DNA of 64,000 nucleotides. Origin: Laceyella sediminis (GTDB taxonomy: Bacteria > Bacillota > Bacilli > Thermoactinomycetales > Thermoactinomycetaceae). The DNA lies in the NCBI RefSeq assembly GCF_003003125.1, contig NZ_PVTZ01000011.1:30793-94792 (forward strand), given 5' to 3'. Positions 23,625 to 32,393 of this stretch are shown here, one piece after another (position 1 is the first letter of the stretch; every line of letters begins with the position of its first letter). A model generated the notes under the pieces. That model worked only from the letters and a program-made list of their open reading frames with translations. It made no database searches and had not been told where the DNA came from. The translations under genes and the position numbers were made by a program.

Positions 23625-24512
23625 GTGGCAAATATTCAGCACATCGCCGTGATCGGCGGCGGAACCATGGGACAAGGCATCGCCGAGCTCTTGGCATCCA
23701 AGGGAATTGAAACAACGGTGATTGAGAGAAATGATGAACTGGCGAAAGACGCTTATCATCATATTGAAATGAGTTTGGATAAAAAATTGGCAAAATGGGG
23801 CATTACGCCAGCCGAGAAAAAGATGACGCTGTCCCGGATTCACGCAACGGCAGATACGGAGGCCCTCAAACAGGTTGATTTCGTAATTGAATCGGTGGTG
23901 GAAGACCTCGACGCCAAATTGGAATTGTTTGCTCTGTGCGACCGGTTGTGTCGACCAGAAGTGATCCTGGCCAGCAACACGTCGACTCTTAGTTTGACCG
24001 AGATCGCTGCTGCGACGGAACGGCCAGATAAAGTGATCGGTCTGCATTTTGTGCATCCCGTGCCAAAGACCCCGTTGGTGGAAGTTGTGCGGGGATTGAA
24101 AACTTCGCAAGAGACGGTACAAACGGTGGTCGACTTGTTGGCGCAAATGGAAATGACCGGGATCGAGGTGTATGAATCACCCGGTTTTGTGACGACCCGC
24201 TTGATCTGTCTGTTGATCAATGAGGCAGTGTACACATTGATGGAAGGGGTGGCTAGCGCCTACGATATCGACCGGGCGATGAAAGCGTACCAATTCCAGT
24301 ACGGCCCGTTGGAGATGGTGGATCGCTTCGGATTGGATTCTGTGCTGGCGGCGCTGGAACGCCTATACCGTGAATTTGGCGACACCAAATATCGCCCGGC
24401 TCCGCTGTTGAAAAAAATGGTGCGCGCTGGCCATTTGGGCGTGAAAACAGGTGAAGGATTCTTCCAATACAGCGAAGACGGCGAACGGATCATGAAGGAG
24501 GGCCAGGCATGA
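23625..24512 (+). CDS. hbd: 3-hydroxybutyryl-CoA dehydrogenase
   Basis: An NAD(P)-dependent dehydrogenase of 295 residues that interconverts 3-hydroxybutyryl-CoA and acetoacetyl-CoA. The Rossmann motif GGGTMGQGIAELL opens the protein. SNTSTLSLTEIA, GLHFVHPVP (catalytic His) and the C-terminal dimerisation domain (GPLEMVDRFGLD) follow. The start is GTG 23625 behind AAAGGAGC. Its TGA overlaps the ATG of ackA by 4 nt, so the two are translationally coupled, linking acyl-CoA metabolism with acetate formation. Confidence 0.92.
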   Translation: MANIQHIAVIGGGTMGQGIAELLASKGIETTVIERNDELAKDAYHHIEMSLDKKLAKWGITPAEKKMTLSRIHATADTEALKQVDFVIESVVEDLDAKLELFALCDRLCRPEVILASNTSTLSLTEIAAATERPDKVIGLHFVHPVPKTPLVEVVRGLKTSQETVQTVVDLLAQMEMTGIEVYESPGFVTTRLICLLINEAVYTLMEGVASAYDIDRAMKAYQFQYGPLEMVDRFGLDSVLAALERLYREFGDTKYRPAPLLKKMVRAGHLGVKTGEGFFQYSEDGERIMKEGQA

Positions 24513-25702
24513 AGATATTGGTGATCAACTGCGGAAGTTCCTCGATTAAATACCAATTGTTTGATATGACTGATGAGTCCGTATTGGCGACGGGATTGGT
24601 TGAGAAGATTGGTACTGAATCAGCGATGATCAAACATGAAGTTCCTGGTGCGGAAGAAAAGGTGCTAATCAGCGAGATCCTCGACCATCGCGTGGGCATG
24701 AAAAAAGTGTTGGACTTGTTGATGGACAAAGAAGAAGGCGTCATTCAAAGTGCGGATGAAGTGGCAGCCGTGGGCCATCGCGTCGTGCACGGTGGGGAGT
24801 TCTTTTCTAGTTCCGTCGTAATCGACAGCCAAGTGCGGCAAGCGATCCGCCAGACGATTGATCTGGCTCCACTCCACAATCCCCCCAACTTATTGGGAAT
24901 CGACGCGGCTCAAGCGCAACTGCCTCACGCTACCCATGTGGCGGTATTTGATACGGCATTCCATCAGACGATGCCTGATTATGCCTATATGTATGCTTTG
25001 CCTCGGATTCTATATCAAAAATACAAAGTGCGTCGGTACGGTTTCCATGGCACTTCGCACAAATACGTGTCGCAACGGGCGGCGGAATTCCTTGGCAAGC
25101 CGCTGGCCGATCTTAAAATCATTTCTTGCCACATCGGTAACGGTGCGAGCATCACTGCCGTTCAGGGCGGGAAATCAGTGGATACCAGCATGGGCATGAC
25201 CCCGCTTGAAGGCTTGATGATGGGCACGCGCTCGGGGGATATCGACCCAGCCATTGTACCGTTTGTGATCGCTAAAGAAGAATTGACCATCGGTGAAGTA
25301 AGTTCGATGATGAACAAGCACAGCGGCCTGTTGGGCGTGTCAGGCATCTCTTCGGACATGCGCGAAGTGACGGAAGCGATGTTTGATGGCAACAGCCAAG
25401 CCAAGCTGGCGATTGATATGTACATCTATAAGATCAAAAAAGTGATCGGCTCTTATGTGGCTGCGATGGATGGATTGGATGTGTTGCTTTTCACCGCAGG
25501 TGTAGGGGAAAACGCCTCATTGATTCGCGAACGGGTATGTGAAGGGCTGAGCTTCTTCGGTATTGAGATCGACAAAGAAGAAAACGCGATCCGCAAAAAA
25601 GAGGAACGCCGCATCAGCACACCGGCTTCCAAAGTGGAAGTGTTGGTGATTCCGACCAACGAAGAACTGATGATCGCCCGCGAGACAAAAGAACTGGTCT
25701 AA
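24509..25702 (+). CDS. ackA: Acetate kinase
   Basis: Makes ATP and acetate from acetyl phosphate in the cytosol. 397 residues, normal length. N-terminal phosphate loop VINCGSSSIKYQLFD, then GHRVVHGG, VAVFDTAFHQTMP, RRYGFHGTSHKYV, CHIGNGASI and GVGENASLIRERV, all diagnostic for AckA rather than butyrate kinase. Coupled to hbd by ATGA overlap. No phosphotransacetylase gene is adjacent. Confidence 0.95.
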   Translation: MKILVINCGSSSIKYQLFDMTDESVLATGLVEKIGTESAMIKHEVPGAEEKVLISEILDHRVGMKKVLDLLMDKEEGVIQSADEVAAVGHRVVHGGEFFSSSVVIDSQVRQAIRQTIDLAPLHNPPNLLGIDAAQAQLPHATHVAVFDTAFHQTMPDYAYMYALPRILYQKYKVRRYGFHGTSHKYVSQRAAEFLGKPLADLKIISCHIGNGASITAVQGGKSVDTSMGMTPLEGLMMGTRSGDIDPAIVPFVIAKEELTIGEVSSMMNKHSGLLGVSGISSDMREVTEAMFDGNSQAKLAIDMYIYKIKKVIGSYVAAMDGLDVLLFTAGVGENASLIRERVCEGLSFFGIEIDKEENAIRKKEERRISTPASKVEVLVIPTNEELMIARETKELV

Positions 25703-25765
25703 GCCTGTTCAACCATGATAAGATGATGTGGATGGGATCTTGTTTTGAAGAGGGAGGTTCTCACG

Positions 25766-26950
25766 TTGAAATTATCCAAACGCGTCCAACAATTGGCCCC
25801 ATCCCCAACACTCGCCATCACTGCCAAAGCCAAAGCATTGAAACAAGCTGGCCATGATGTGATCGGCTTGGGTGCGGGTGAGCCTGACTTCAACACACCC
25901 GTACATATCCTGCAAGCGGCCGAGGAAGCGATGCACAAAGGGTTGACGAAATACACGCCTTCCAGTGGTGTGGTTGAGCTGAAACAGGCGATTATCGAGA
26001 AATTTAAACGAGATAATGGTCTGACCTATGAGCCGAATCAAATCATCGTGACGGTCGGTGCGAAGCATGCCTTGTACAACTTGTTCCAAGCTTTGTTGGA
26101 TGAAGGGGATGAAGTGATCATTCCTGCTCCATACTGGGTGAGCTACCTTGAACAGGTGAAGCTGGCCGGAGGGGTGCCGGTGGTTGTAGAAGGCAAAGAA
26201 GAAAATCAGTTCAAAATCACTCCTGCTCAATTGGAAGCGGCTGTCTCTGATCGAACCAAGGCGTTGTTGCTCAACAGCCCGTCCAATCCAACCGGCATGT
26301 TGTACACCGCAGAGGAATTGCGCGCAATCGGGGAAGTGTGCGTAAAACATGATATCCTCGTGGTGTCGGACGAAATTTATGAGCATTTGATCTACGGCGA
26401 TGAAAAGCATGTGAGCATAGCTAGTTTGAGCGATGAGCTGTATCAACGAACCGTGATCATCAATGGGGTGTCAAAAACGTATTCGATGACCGGCTGGCGG
26501 ATTGGCTATGCGGCGGGACCGGCAGAGCTGATCAAAGCGATGTCAGGCCTGTCTGATCATAGCACCTCCAACCCGACATCCATCGCGCAATATGCAGCTA
26601 TTGCCGCACTCCAAGGCACACATGAACCGGTGGCGGAAATGAAGCGGGCATTCAAAGAGCGCCGCGATTATGTGGTGCGTCGCGTGAATGCGATCCCCGG
26701 ATTCCATTGCCAAATGCCGGCGGGGGCGTTTTACGCTTTTATCAACATCCGCGAGGCATTGAACCATTCCGGCAAGTATGCAAACCCTGACGAATGGTCT
26801 GCTGCGTTGTTGGAAAAAGCATTGGTTGCCGTGGTTCCAGGCTCCGGCTTCGGCTCGAATGACCATATCCGGATCTCCTACGCGACTTCCATGGAGCAGT
26901 TGGAGCAAGCGCTTGACCGCATCGAAAAGTTTGTAAAAGATCAGGCGTAA
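25766..26950 (+). CDS. aspC: Aspartate aminotransferase (class I, PLP)
   Basis: PLP enzyme interconverting aspartate/2-oxoglutarate with oxaloacetate/glutamate. TTG 25766 is the start since GGGAGG (25752-25757) is 8 nt upstream; the earlier in-frame TTG overlaps that SD. 394 residues. Motifs: GAGEPDF, NSPSNPTGMLYT, SDEIYEHLIYG and the PLP lysine K237 in GVSKTYSMTGWRIGY. It is the Bacillus/Thermus (subgroup Ib) type. Monocistronic, ended by a hairpin shared with lexA. Confidence 0.93.
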   Translation: MKLSKRVQQLAPSPTLAITAKAKALKQAGHDVIGLGAGEPDFNTPVHILQAAEEAMHKGLTKYTPSSGVVELKQAIIEKFKRDNGLTYEPNQIIVTVGAKHALYNLFQALLDEGDEVIIPAPYWVSYLEQVKLAGGVPVVVEGKEENQFKITPAQLEAAVSDRTKALLLNSPSNPTGMLYTAEELRAIGEVCVKHDILVVSDEIYEHLIYGDEKHVSIASLSDELYQRTVIINGVSKTYSMTGWRIGYAAGPAELIKAMSGLSDHSTSNPTSIAQYAAIAALQGTHEPVAEMKRAFKERRDYVVRRVNAIPGFHCQMPAGAFYAFINIREALNHSGKYANPDEWSAALLEKALVAVVPGSGFGSNDHIRISYATSMEQLEQALDRIEKFVKDQA

Positions 26951-26956
26951 AGCAAA

Positions 26957-26993
26957 AAAGCACTGGTGATGAATTGATCACCAGTGCTTTTCT
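26957..26993. terminator. Bidirectional terminator between aspC and lexA
   Basis: AAGCACTGGTGAT / ATCACCAGTGCTT stem with A-rich and T-rich flanks on opposite sides. Confidence 0.9.
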
Positions 26994-27005
26994 TATAGTC
27001 AAGGT

Positions 27006-27629
27006 TTACATCACTTCGCGGATCAAGCTGATCACTTTGCCCAAGATGGTGACTTCTGGCAAACGAATAGGTTCAAGCTGGTCGTTTTCCGGTTGTAGGC
27101 GAATGTGATCTGGTTCCCGGAAGAAGCGCTTGACGGTCGCTTCCCCGTCTGGGGTCATGGCGACAACGATATCGCCATTGTTGGCCGTCGGTTGCTGGCG
27201 CACGACCACGTGGTCTCCATCAAGGATGCCGGCGTTAATCATGCTTTCGCCCCGCACTGATAACAGGAAAACGGTCTGTTCATCACCGACGAGGCGGCGT
27301 GGCAAGGGATAATAGTCTTCAATATTTTCAATCGCGGTGATCGGTTCACCCGCGGTTACTTTGCCGACGATAGGGACAAAAACGGTGTCCACTTGGGCTT
27401 TAGTAGGCAACTCAGCCCGTTTAAGTAATTCGATAGCGCGTGGTTTTGTCGGATCGCGCCGAATATAACCTTTTTTTTCTAACCGCGCCAGATGACCGTG
27501 GACGGTGGAGCTGGAAGCGAGGCCAACTGCTTCGCCAATTTCTCGCACTGAAGGCGGATATCCTTTTTCGAGTACGTTTTTTTGTATGTAGTTAAGAATG
27601 GCCTGCTGGCGTGGAGAAAGTTTGCTCAT
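27006..27629 (-). CDS. lexA: LexA repressor (SOS response)
   Basis: Dimeric repressor of DNA-damage genes that cleaves itself with RecA. 207 residues. Start ATG 27629 ([16 protein letters not shown]) is preferred for the AGGGGAG SD; a longer frame upstream runs through the promoter. N-terminal winged helix [26 protein letters not shown]-terminal S24 peptidase with catalytic Ser S129 (VRGESM) and Lys K167 (ATVKRF). A 30-bp operator overlaps its promoter. Confidence 0.96.
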   Translation of the reverse strand: MSKLSPRQQAILNYIQKNVLEKGYPPSVREIGEAVGLASSSTVHGHLARLEKKGYIRRDPTKPRAIELLKRAELPTKAQVDTVFVPIVGKVTAGEPITAIENIEDYYPLPRRLVGDEQTVFLLSVRGESMINAGILDGDHVVVRQQPTANNGDIVVAMTPDGEATVKRFFREPDHIRLQPENDQLEPIRLPEVTILGKVISLIREVM

Positions 27630-27683
27630 GTTTTTCATCTCCCCTGATTGTAAGCGTTCACGAGCCTTTTTTATCTTATTCTT

Positions 27684-27712
27684 AGTATACATGAAGAAAG
27701 AAAAAAGAACAA
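27684..27712 (-). promoter_or_regulatory. lexA promoter
   Basis: On the minus strand TTGTTC (27712-27707), 17 bp, TATACT (27689-27684). The -35 lies inside the left arm of the SOS operator. Confidence 0.75.
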
Positions 27713-27735
27713 ACATTTGGTAGAATGTTTGTTCT
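27706..27735. promoter_or_regulatory. LexA operator (SOS boxes) of lexA
   Basis: AGAACAAACATT and AATGTTTGTTCT form a perfect 12-bp dyad with a 6-bp centre. Each arm contains a near-match to the Bacillus SOS box GAAC-N4-GTTC (GAACAAACATTT and GAATGTTTGTTC), so it is probably a double site for autoregulation. Confidence 0.75.
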
Positions 27736-27767
27736 TGAATTGGTATTAAATCGCCTGAAACCACTGA

Positions 27768-28844
27768 TCACAGCATTCGATCCAACCGATCTAGCGCGTC
27801 ATCTTTTTCGGTGTTGATGACGTGGGTATAGATTTGGGTGGTCTGGATGCTAGAATGGCCCAAAATCTCCTGCACCACACGCAAATTTTCGCCGTTGGAG
27901 AGGAGCAAAGTAGCTAGCGTGTGGCGCAATTTGTGAGGAGAGATATTGGCGGCTTTGGGTGGAAGATTGGCTTCGCGCACGTATTTCTTGATGATTTCGG
28001 AAATGCCTTTGCGGCTGATCCGTTGATAATTTTTATTGAGGAACAAGGCGTATTGGTGTTCTGGCGGTACCGGATCTTTGGGCCGCCGTTCCAAGTAGGC
28101 TTTGAGAGCGTCCATAGCATTGCCGTTTAATTTCAACATGCGCTCTTTGCCGCCTTTGCCGATGATAATGATGCGGTACACCTGCCCATCCGTTTGAATG
28201 CTATTCAGATTCAGGTTAATCAACTCGGAAACGCGCATGCCAGTGTTTAAAAACATCAGGATGATGGCGAGATCTCGCGTTTCAATCCAATTGGGGCTTT
28301 TGGTGTTTTTCTTTTGGTGGTAGTGATGGACTGCTTGGATGAGCCTGAGTGCTTCCTCCTTGGTCAGAAATACTGGCACTTTGGAGCGGGCGCGTGATTT
28401 GAGCGTCGCATCCTCATATTCTTCCATCGGGTCGCGGTCGAGAACATGGGATTTCACCAGAAACCGGAACAGCGAGCGGAGGGATGCGCGTTTGCGCTGT
28501 TTGCCGCTGCGCGAGTTTTCGCGGAAATGCGTGCGTTCTACCCAGACTTCTTTCATTTCTCCCGTAATGGGATCTTTTTTCTTCATTTTGATATGTACGG
28601 TGCGCTCATACCCGTTTTCAATATGACGGAAAAACCGTTTAAGGGTCATGGCGTCGACTTGGTAGATGGTTTTGCCGCGCGTAGTTAAAAAATCAAAGAA
28701 AAGCGCAAAGTCATAAGCATAATTGGCTATCGTTTGTTTAGATCGGTCGGCGCTGATCATTTCTAGGAAGAAATCTTGCACCTCTTCTGGAAATTGGCCT
28801 ACGATTCGATTTATGCTTTCTGGTAGTTTGCGCGACACTATCAT
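27768..28844 (-). CDS. Tyrosine recombinase (XerC/XerD type)
   Basis: A 358-residue site-specific recombinase. An N-terminal SAM-like core-binding domain (RSKQTIANYAYDFALFFDFL) leads to a catalytic domain with all active residues: Arg in TGMRVSEL, Lys in GKGGKERM, HKLRH, GH in ILGHSSIQTTQ and Tyr in IYTHV. It is longer than XerC/D (~300) owing to an insert near residues 80-115 (basic, KMKKKDPITGEMKEVW). GGGGGGTGA precedes the ATG. It lies directly upstream of lexA on the same strand, which makes DNA-damage linkage possible, but lexA has its own promoter. It may be an integrase remnant or a chromosome-resolution enzyme. Confidence 0.88.
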   Translation of the reverse strand: MIVSRKLPESINRIVGQFPEEVQDFFLEMISADRSKQTIANYAYDFALFFDFLTTRGKTIYQVDAMTLKRFFRHIENGYERTVHIKMKKKDPITGEMKEVWVERTHFRENSRSGKQRKRASLRSLFRFLVKSHVLDRDPMEEYEDATLKSRARSKVPVFLTKEEALRLIQAVHHYHQKKNTKSPNWIETRDLAIILMFLNTGMRVSELINLNLNSIQTDGQVYRIIIIGKGGKERMLKLNGNAMDALKAYLERRPKDPVPPEHQYALFLNKNYQRISRKGISEIIKKYVREANLPPKAANISPHKLRHTLATLLLSNGENLRVVQEILGHSSIQTTQIYTHVINTEKDDALDRLDRML

Positions 28845-29056
28845 GGTGGTTCACCCCCCTGGCAAGTACATATGTTAGCGATCAGGCCAGCATGACGGAA
28901 ACAACATGTCCGCAAGCCGGATATGGCGTGAAAGGGCGATCAACCATTCCCATTTTACCATGTTTTTCATCAGCGGGAGGGACAAAGGGTGGGTTTTTCT
29001 CCCTGTTCATGTTATGATGCAAGATGTCAGCAATCCTTGTGAAAGGGGTGCCTTTC

Positions 29057-29833
29057 TTGCTCATAAAACGATGGGCGTTGTTGTTGTCATTGGCGGTAGT
29101 GGGATTGACTGGTTGCAGTTCGTTTTCGTTTGGGGACGGAACGTCAACTGCTCCGGGACAAGCGACGAAACAGATTGTCGGGATTGTGGAAAAAGCGGAG
29201 CGGGCTTTGCAAGAAAATCCGCAGAATACATACCGCTTGGAGGGAAAAGGGTTTTATGCGACAGTGGTGGCTGATTTCGCTCAAAACAAGATGCATATTT
29301 CCGGTTTAGATGAAGGCATGCAAATTCCCTTGAAAGGGTATGTCAGTGGGAATGATGTCTTTGAGAAATTGATGGTGACATCGGAAGCGAAATGGTATTC
29401 TTATGCGGCCATGGACTTGCCTTACATCGTGCAAATCTATCCACTTCCCGGTTATCTTCCGCATCTGCCCCGATACTTGGCTTATACCAAAAAATATTCA
29501 GGCGATATCGAATTGACGGATGATGGGAACGTCTTCCGCTTGGAGTGGAAGGCACCGGAACCTGAACGGCTAGCCTTGCAAGAGCGCTTACGGAAGCTGG
29601 AGGCATACAGTCTATTTCCCAATGAGGAAAATCCAGTTCCAACCGATATCGAATTGATGGAGATGCGCCAAAAGTTGACAATAGACAAGAAGACATATCA
29701 AGTGAAAGAAATTTGGATGGAAACTTATTATCCCGAGAATAAAATCGACATGAAGATGACATGGAAAAAAGCAGGTGCGAACCAAGTAGACGTGCCGGAC
29801 AACGTCAAGAGCGAGGCCAAACAAATTAAATAG
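29057..29833 (+). CDS. Lipoprotein of unknown function (258 aa)
   Basis: TTG 29057 is the likely start, since AAAGGGG (29042-29048) is 7 nt upstream and the product then begins MLIKRWALLLSLAVVGLTGC with lipobox LTGC. The mature part starts with IVGIVEKAERALQENPQNTYRLEG and is beta-rich, with a Tyr/Pro-rich centre (LPYIVQIYPLPGYLPHLPRYL). It resembles LolA/LppX-fold lipoproteins only in general pattern. Monocistronic. An in-frame ATG at 29024 would place the hydrophobic segment 11 residues further in. Confidence 0.75.
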   Translation: MLIKRWALLLSLAVVGLTGCSSFSFGDGTSTAPGQATKQIVGIVEKAERALQENPQNTYRLEGKGFYATVVADFAQNKMHISGLDEGMQIPLKGYVSGNDVFEKLMVTSEAKWYSYAAMDLPYIVQIYPLPGYLPHLPRYLAYTKKYSGDIELTDDGNVFRLEWKAPEPERLALQERLRKLEAYSLFPNEENPVPTDIELMEMRQKLTIDKKTYQVKEIWMETYYPENKIDMKMTWKKAGANQVDVPDNVKSEAKQIK

Positions 29834-29844
29834 GATAGTTGAGC

Positions 29845-29873
29845 AAGGCTCTTACTTTTAGGTAAGAGCCTTT
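29845..29873. terminator. Terminator between lipoprotein and GNAT genes
   Basis: AAGGCTCTTAC / GTAAGAGCCTT stem, loop TTTTAG, 12 nt after the lipoprotein stop. Confidence 0.85.
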
Positions 29874-29899
29874 GTCATAAAACTAGCAGACAAACAGCC

Positions 29900-30403
29900 T
29901 TAACAAGCTACAAAGCCCAACTTGGTGTTGATTGCGAGCATGGGCTTGTTCATATGGGCGACTCGGGTTTCCACCCGTTGCACGCCTTTGGCCAAGCAGA
30001 TGTGAAGCAAATGCTGTTTTAAGATCGTAGCCATTCCGGTGCCCCGGTATGCTTTGGACACGACTGTCAGCCCAGTGTGGGCGCACGTTCCATCAATGGC
30101 CAGCGTGCTTAGCGCGATCCACTTTTGGCCATGTGAGATGAGCAAAGTCGTTTCCCTGTGTGGCCAGTAAGAGGTTGGATAAATGCGTGTGACAAAGTCT
30201 TCATAACTCTCAAACTCTCCGCTCCGACATCCGGGGTCATCCAACACCCCTTCACGCACTAAGGGATAGAGGGCGCGTCTGGTCATTTCGTTGTCTCCCG
30301 CCTGCGCGAGCGTGAAGAGATGGTATGGCGGTTCAAGCGGTTTTGGAGAGATTGTGGTAGCATCAATAGTGGTCAGATCGAGGGAAAGATGAATGAATGA
30401 CAT
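29900..30403 (-). CDS. GNAT-family N-acetyltransferase
   Basis: 167 residues. The acetyl-CoA loop is GLTVVSKAYRGTGMATILKQHLL (Q/RxxGxG/A variant RGTGMA) near residue 122, and the C-terminal N..M..IN.KLGF motif is present. The ATG at 30403 follows CAGGAGGC on the minus strand; an earlier ATG lacks an SD. The protein stops three residues after GF, slightly short at the C-terminus compared with typical GNATs. Substrate unknown. Confidence 0.8.
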   Translation of the reverse strand: MSFIHLSLDLTTIDATTISPKPLEPPYHLFTLAQAGDNEMTRRALYPLVREGVLDDPGCRSGEFESYEDFVTRIYPTSYWPHRETTLLISHGQKWIALSTLAIDGTCAHTGLTVVSKAYRGTGMATILKQHLLHICLAKGVQRVETRVAHMNKPMLAINTKLGFVAC

Positions 30404-30653
30404 GACAAGCCTCCTGTGACAAGATGTTTCATGCCTGGTTGTCAAATGGTTTATATTCCACCGACCGTTCAGTTTGATCGTATCGGCTTTAATTTGTTAT
30501 GGCAAGGATCATTGTATCCGTTGACATGGTATACCCCGCCATATGTTTCAAAGACGGGTGGTTCTTTATTTGAGCAAGGAGTTGTTTTAATTTAAAATGT
30601 TCTTGCTAACTCATATGAGATCATTGAGAAACGGATGGGAGAGTTGAGGCAGG

Positions 30654-32393
30654 ATGAGCGCACAGCATCGTGGACGGAACGTGGAAGCGGAGTGCGAGTT
30701 GCGAATCTATCCGTCTCCGCCAGAAGAGTGGAGGCAGGTGTGGTTGGTGGAGTCGCCCACTTTTGTAGAGGAGCCCGTTGAAAGAAAAATCAGCCGCTTG
30801 TCAATTGCGAAGCCTGGCTCCGACCCGATAATCCAACAGATACAATCCGGTGACCTGCTTGTATGCCATACCCGCGGCACAAAGCATCAAATCATGGAAG
30901 TGTTGTTGTTGGTAGACGAGCCCCCCCAAAGCGGCCGTCCGGTGACAGTGTACATAAAACAGTTTGAAGAGCATCCACCTGTGTTGTTGGATGCATTGAT
31001 CGCCGCTTGTGCGGAATGCACCAATCCGCCGGCTGGCGGCACGTATCTCATCCCCGCTGATGTTTTGCACAGGATTCGTACCGTACAACCGGAGGTGAGC
31101 ATGCTATTTGCGCGCCCCCGCCACTGGGTATTTCAATGCAATCCCCGCTTGTATGATTTGAAACAAGCGGTGCGGCGAAATCATTTGAAGACGTGGAAAG
31201 TGACGGCGCATAAGCAACGTATCAAAAAGGGCGACAAGGTGATCATGTGGATGACGGGGAGTGAAGCGGGATGTTACGCCCTGGCAACGGTGCGGACAGA
31301 GGTGTTCAAAGGATGGGGGGAGATGGTGGAAGCGGACTATTTTCATGCGGATGACTTGCCGGAATCGTGGGACCGATGTGAAATAGAGATTGACTTAGAT
31401 TTGACCGCAACCCCCATTTTGCGGAAGACGACGGAAGCAGATCCGGAATTGGCGGGGTTGAAAGTGGGCATGCAAGGGACTAACTTTCAGGCGACCCCTG
31501 CACAATACCAACAACTCTTGCGGCTGGCTTTGTCTGAGCGGAGAGGGATGATGGCAAAGGCCGCCCCTCGTTACAGCTTGGCCGATTTTTGTGCGGACAC
31601 TGGCTATGCTGAACAAGAAGTAAATCGTTGGCTTCGTGCTATCCAGCGCAAAGGCCAAGTAATTTTTGGAGGGCCTCCGGGCACAGGCAAAACATATGTC
31701 GCTGAGCGCTTGGCCCGTTTGCTTACGAGCGAGGGGAATGGCTTTTATGAGATGGTGCAGTTTCATCCCAACTATGCATATGAAGATTTCATCCAAGGGA
31801 TTCGCCCGGTGGTGACGGAGGAGGGCAAGCAAAAGGTTGAGCTGGTTCCGGGGCGCTTCTTGGAATTTTGTGAGCGGGCCCGGTGTTGTGGTGGTACATG
31901 TGTGATGGTCATTGATGAAATTAATCGTGCTCATCTGCCCCGCGTGCTAGGGGAGCTTATGCTCACTTTGGAATATAGGGAAATCGAAATCCCGTTGGCT
32001 GGTGGAAACCGATTTTCCATCCCGAAAGGTGTGCGGCTGATCGGCACGATGAATACGGCTGACCGTTCCATCGCGCTGTTGGATGTGGCCTTGCGCCGGC
32101 GGTTCGCTTTTATTCGATTGTCGCCACAGTATGAACAGCTGCGCCGATTCCACCACCTCCGGGATAATGACGTTGAAGGGCTGATTCTATTGTTACAGGA
32201 AATCAATGAGCGTGTGGGCGATCCTTCTTTCGCGCTTGGAATTTCTTATTTTATGGTGGAGAATCTAGCCGAGGAATTGGAAGAGATATGGAAATGGGAA
32301 GTTGAACCCTACTTGGAGGACGTGTTGTTTGATCAACCGGACTCAGCCGCATCGTACTGCTGGGAACGGGTGAAAGGGCGCCTCCTTCCATGA
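30654..32393 (+). CDS. mcrB: EVE-domain McrB-like type IV restriction NTPase
   Basis: 579 residues. The middle (about 152-285: ARPRHWVFQCNPRLYDL, then IKKGDKVIMWMTGSEAGCYALATV) is an EVE/PUA-like domain of the kind that reads flipped modified cytosines. The C-terminal AAA+ domain has Walker A GGPPGTGKT (339-347), Walker B VMVIDEINRAHLPR and the McrB signature MNTADRS (N467 on). The first ~140 residues (QSGDLLVCHTRGTKHQIMEVLLL) may be a second, divergent EVE-like domain. Together with McrC it should cut modified foreign DNA. The SD is weak (GAGG). It overlaps mcrC by 4 nt. Confidence 0.88.
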   Translation: MSAQHRGRNVEAECELRIYPSPPEEWRQVWLVESPTFVEEPVERKISRLSIAKPGSDPIIQQIQSGDLLVCHTRGTKHQIMEVLLLVDEPPQSGRPVTVYIKQFEEHPPVLLDALIAACAECTNPPAGGTYLIPADVLHRIRTVQPEVSMLFARPRHWVFQCNPRLYDLKQAVRRNHLKTWKVTAHKQRIKKGDKVIMWMTGSEAGCYALATVRTEVFKGWGEMVEADYFHADDLPESWDRCEIEIDLDLTATPILRKTTEADPELAGLKVGMQGTNFQATPAQYQQLLRLALSERRGMMAKAAPRYSLADFCADTGYAEQEVNRWLRAIQRKGQVIFGGPPGTGKTYVAERLARLLTSEGNGFYEMVQFHPNYAYEDFIQGIRPVVTEEGKQKVELVPGRFLEFCERARCCGGTCVMVIDEINRAHLPRVLGELMLTLEYREIEIPLAGGNRFSIPKGVRLIGTMNTADRSIALLDVALRRRFAFIRLSPQYEQLRRFHHLRDNDVEGLILLLQEINERVGDPSFALGISYFMVENLAEELEEIWKWEVEPYLEDVLFDQPDSAASYCWERVKGRLLP

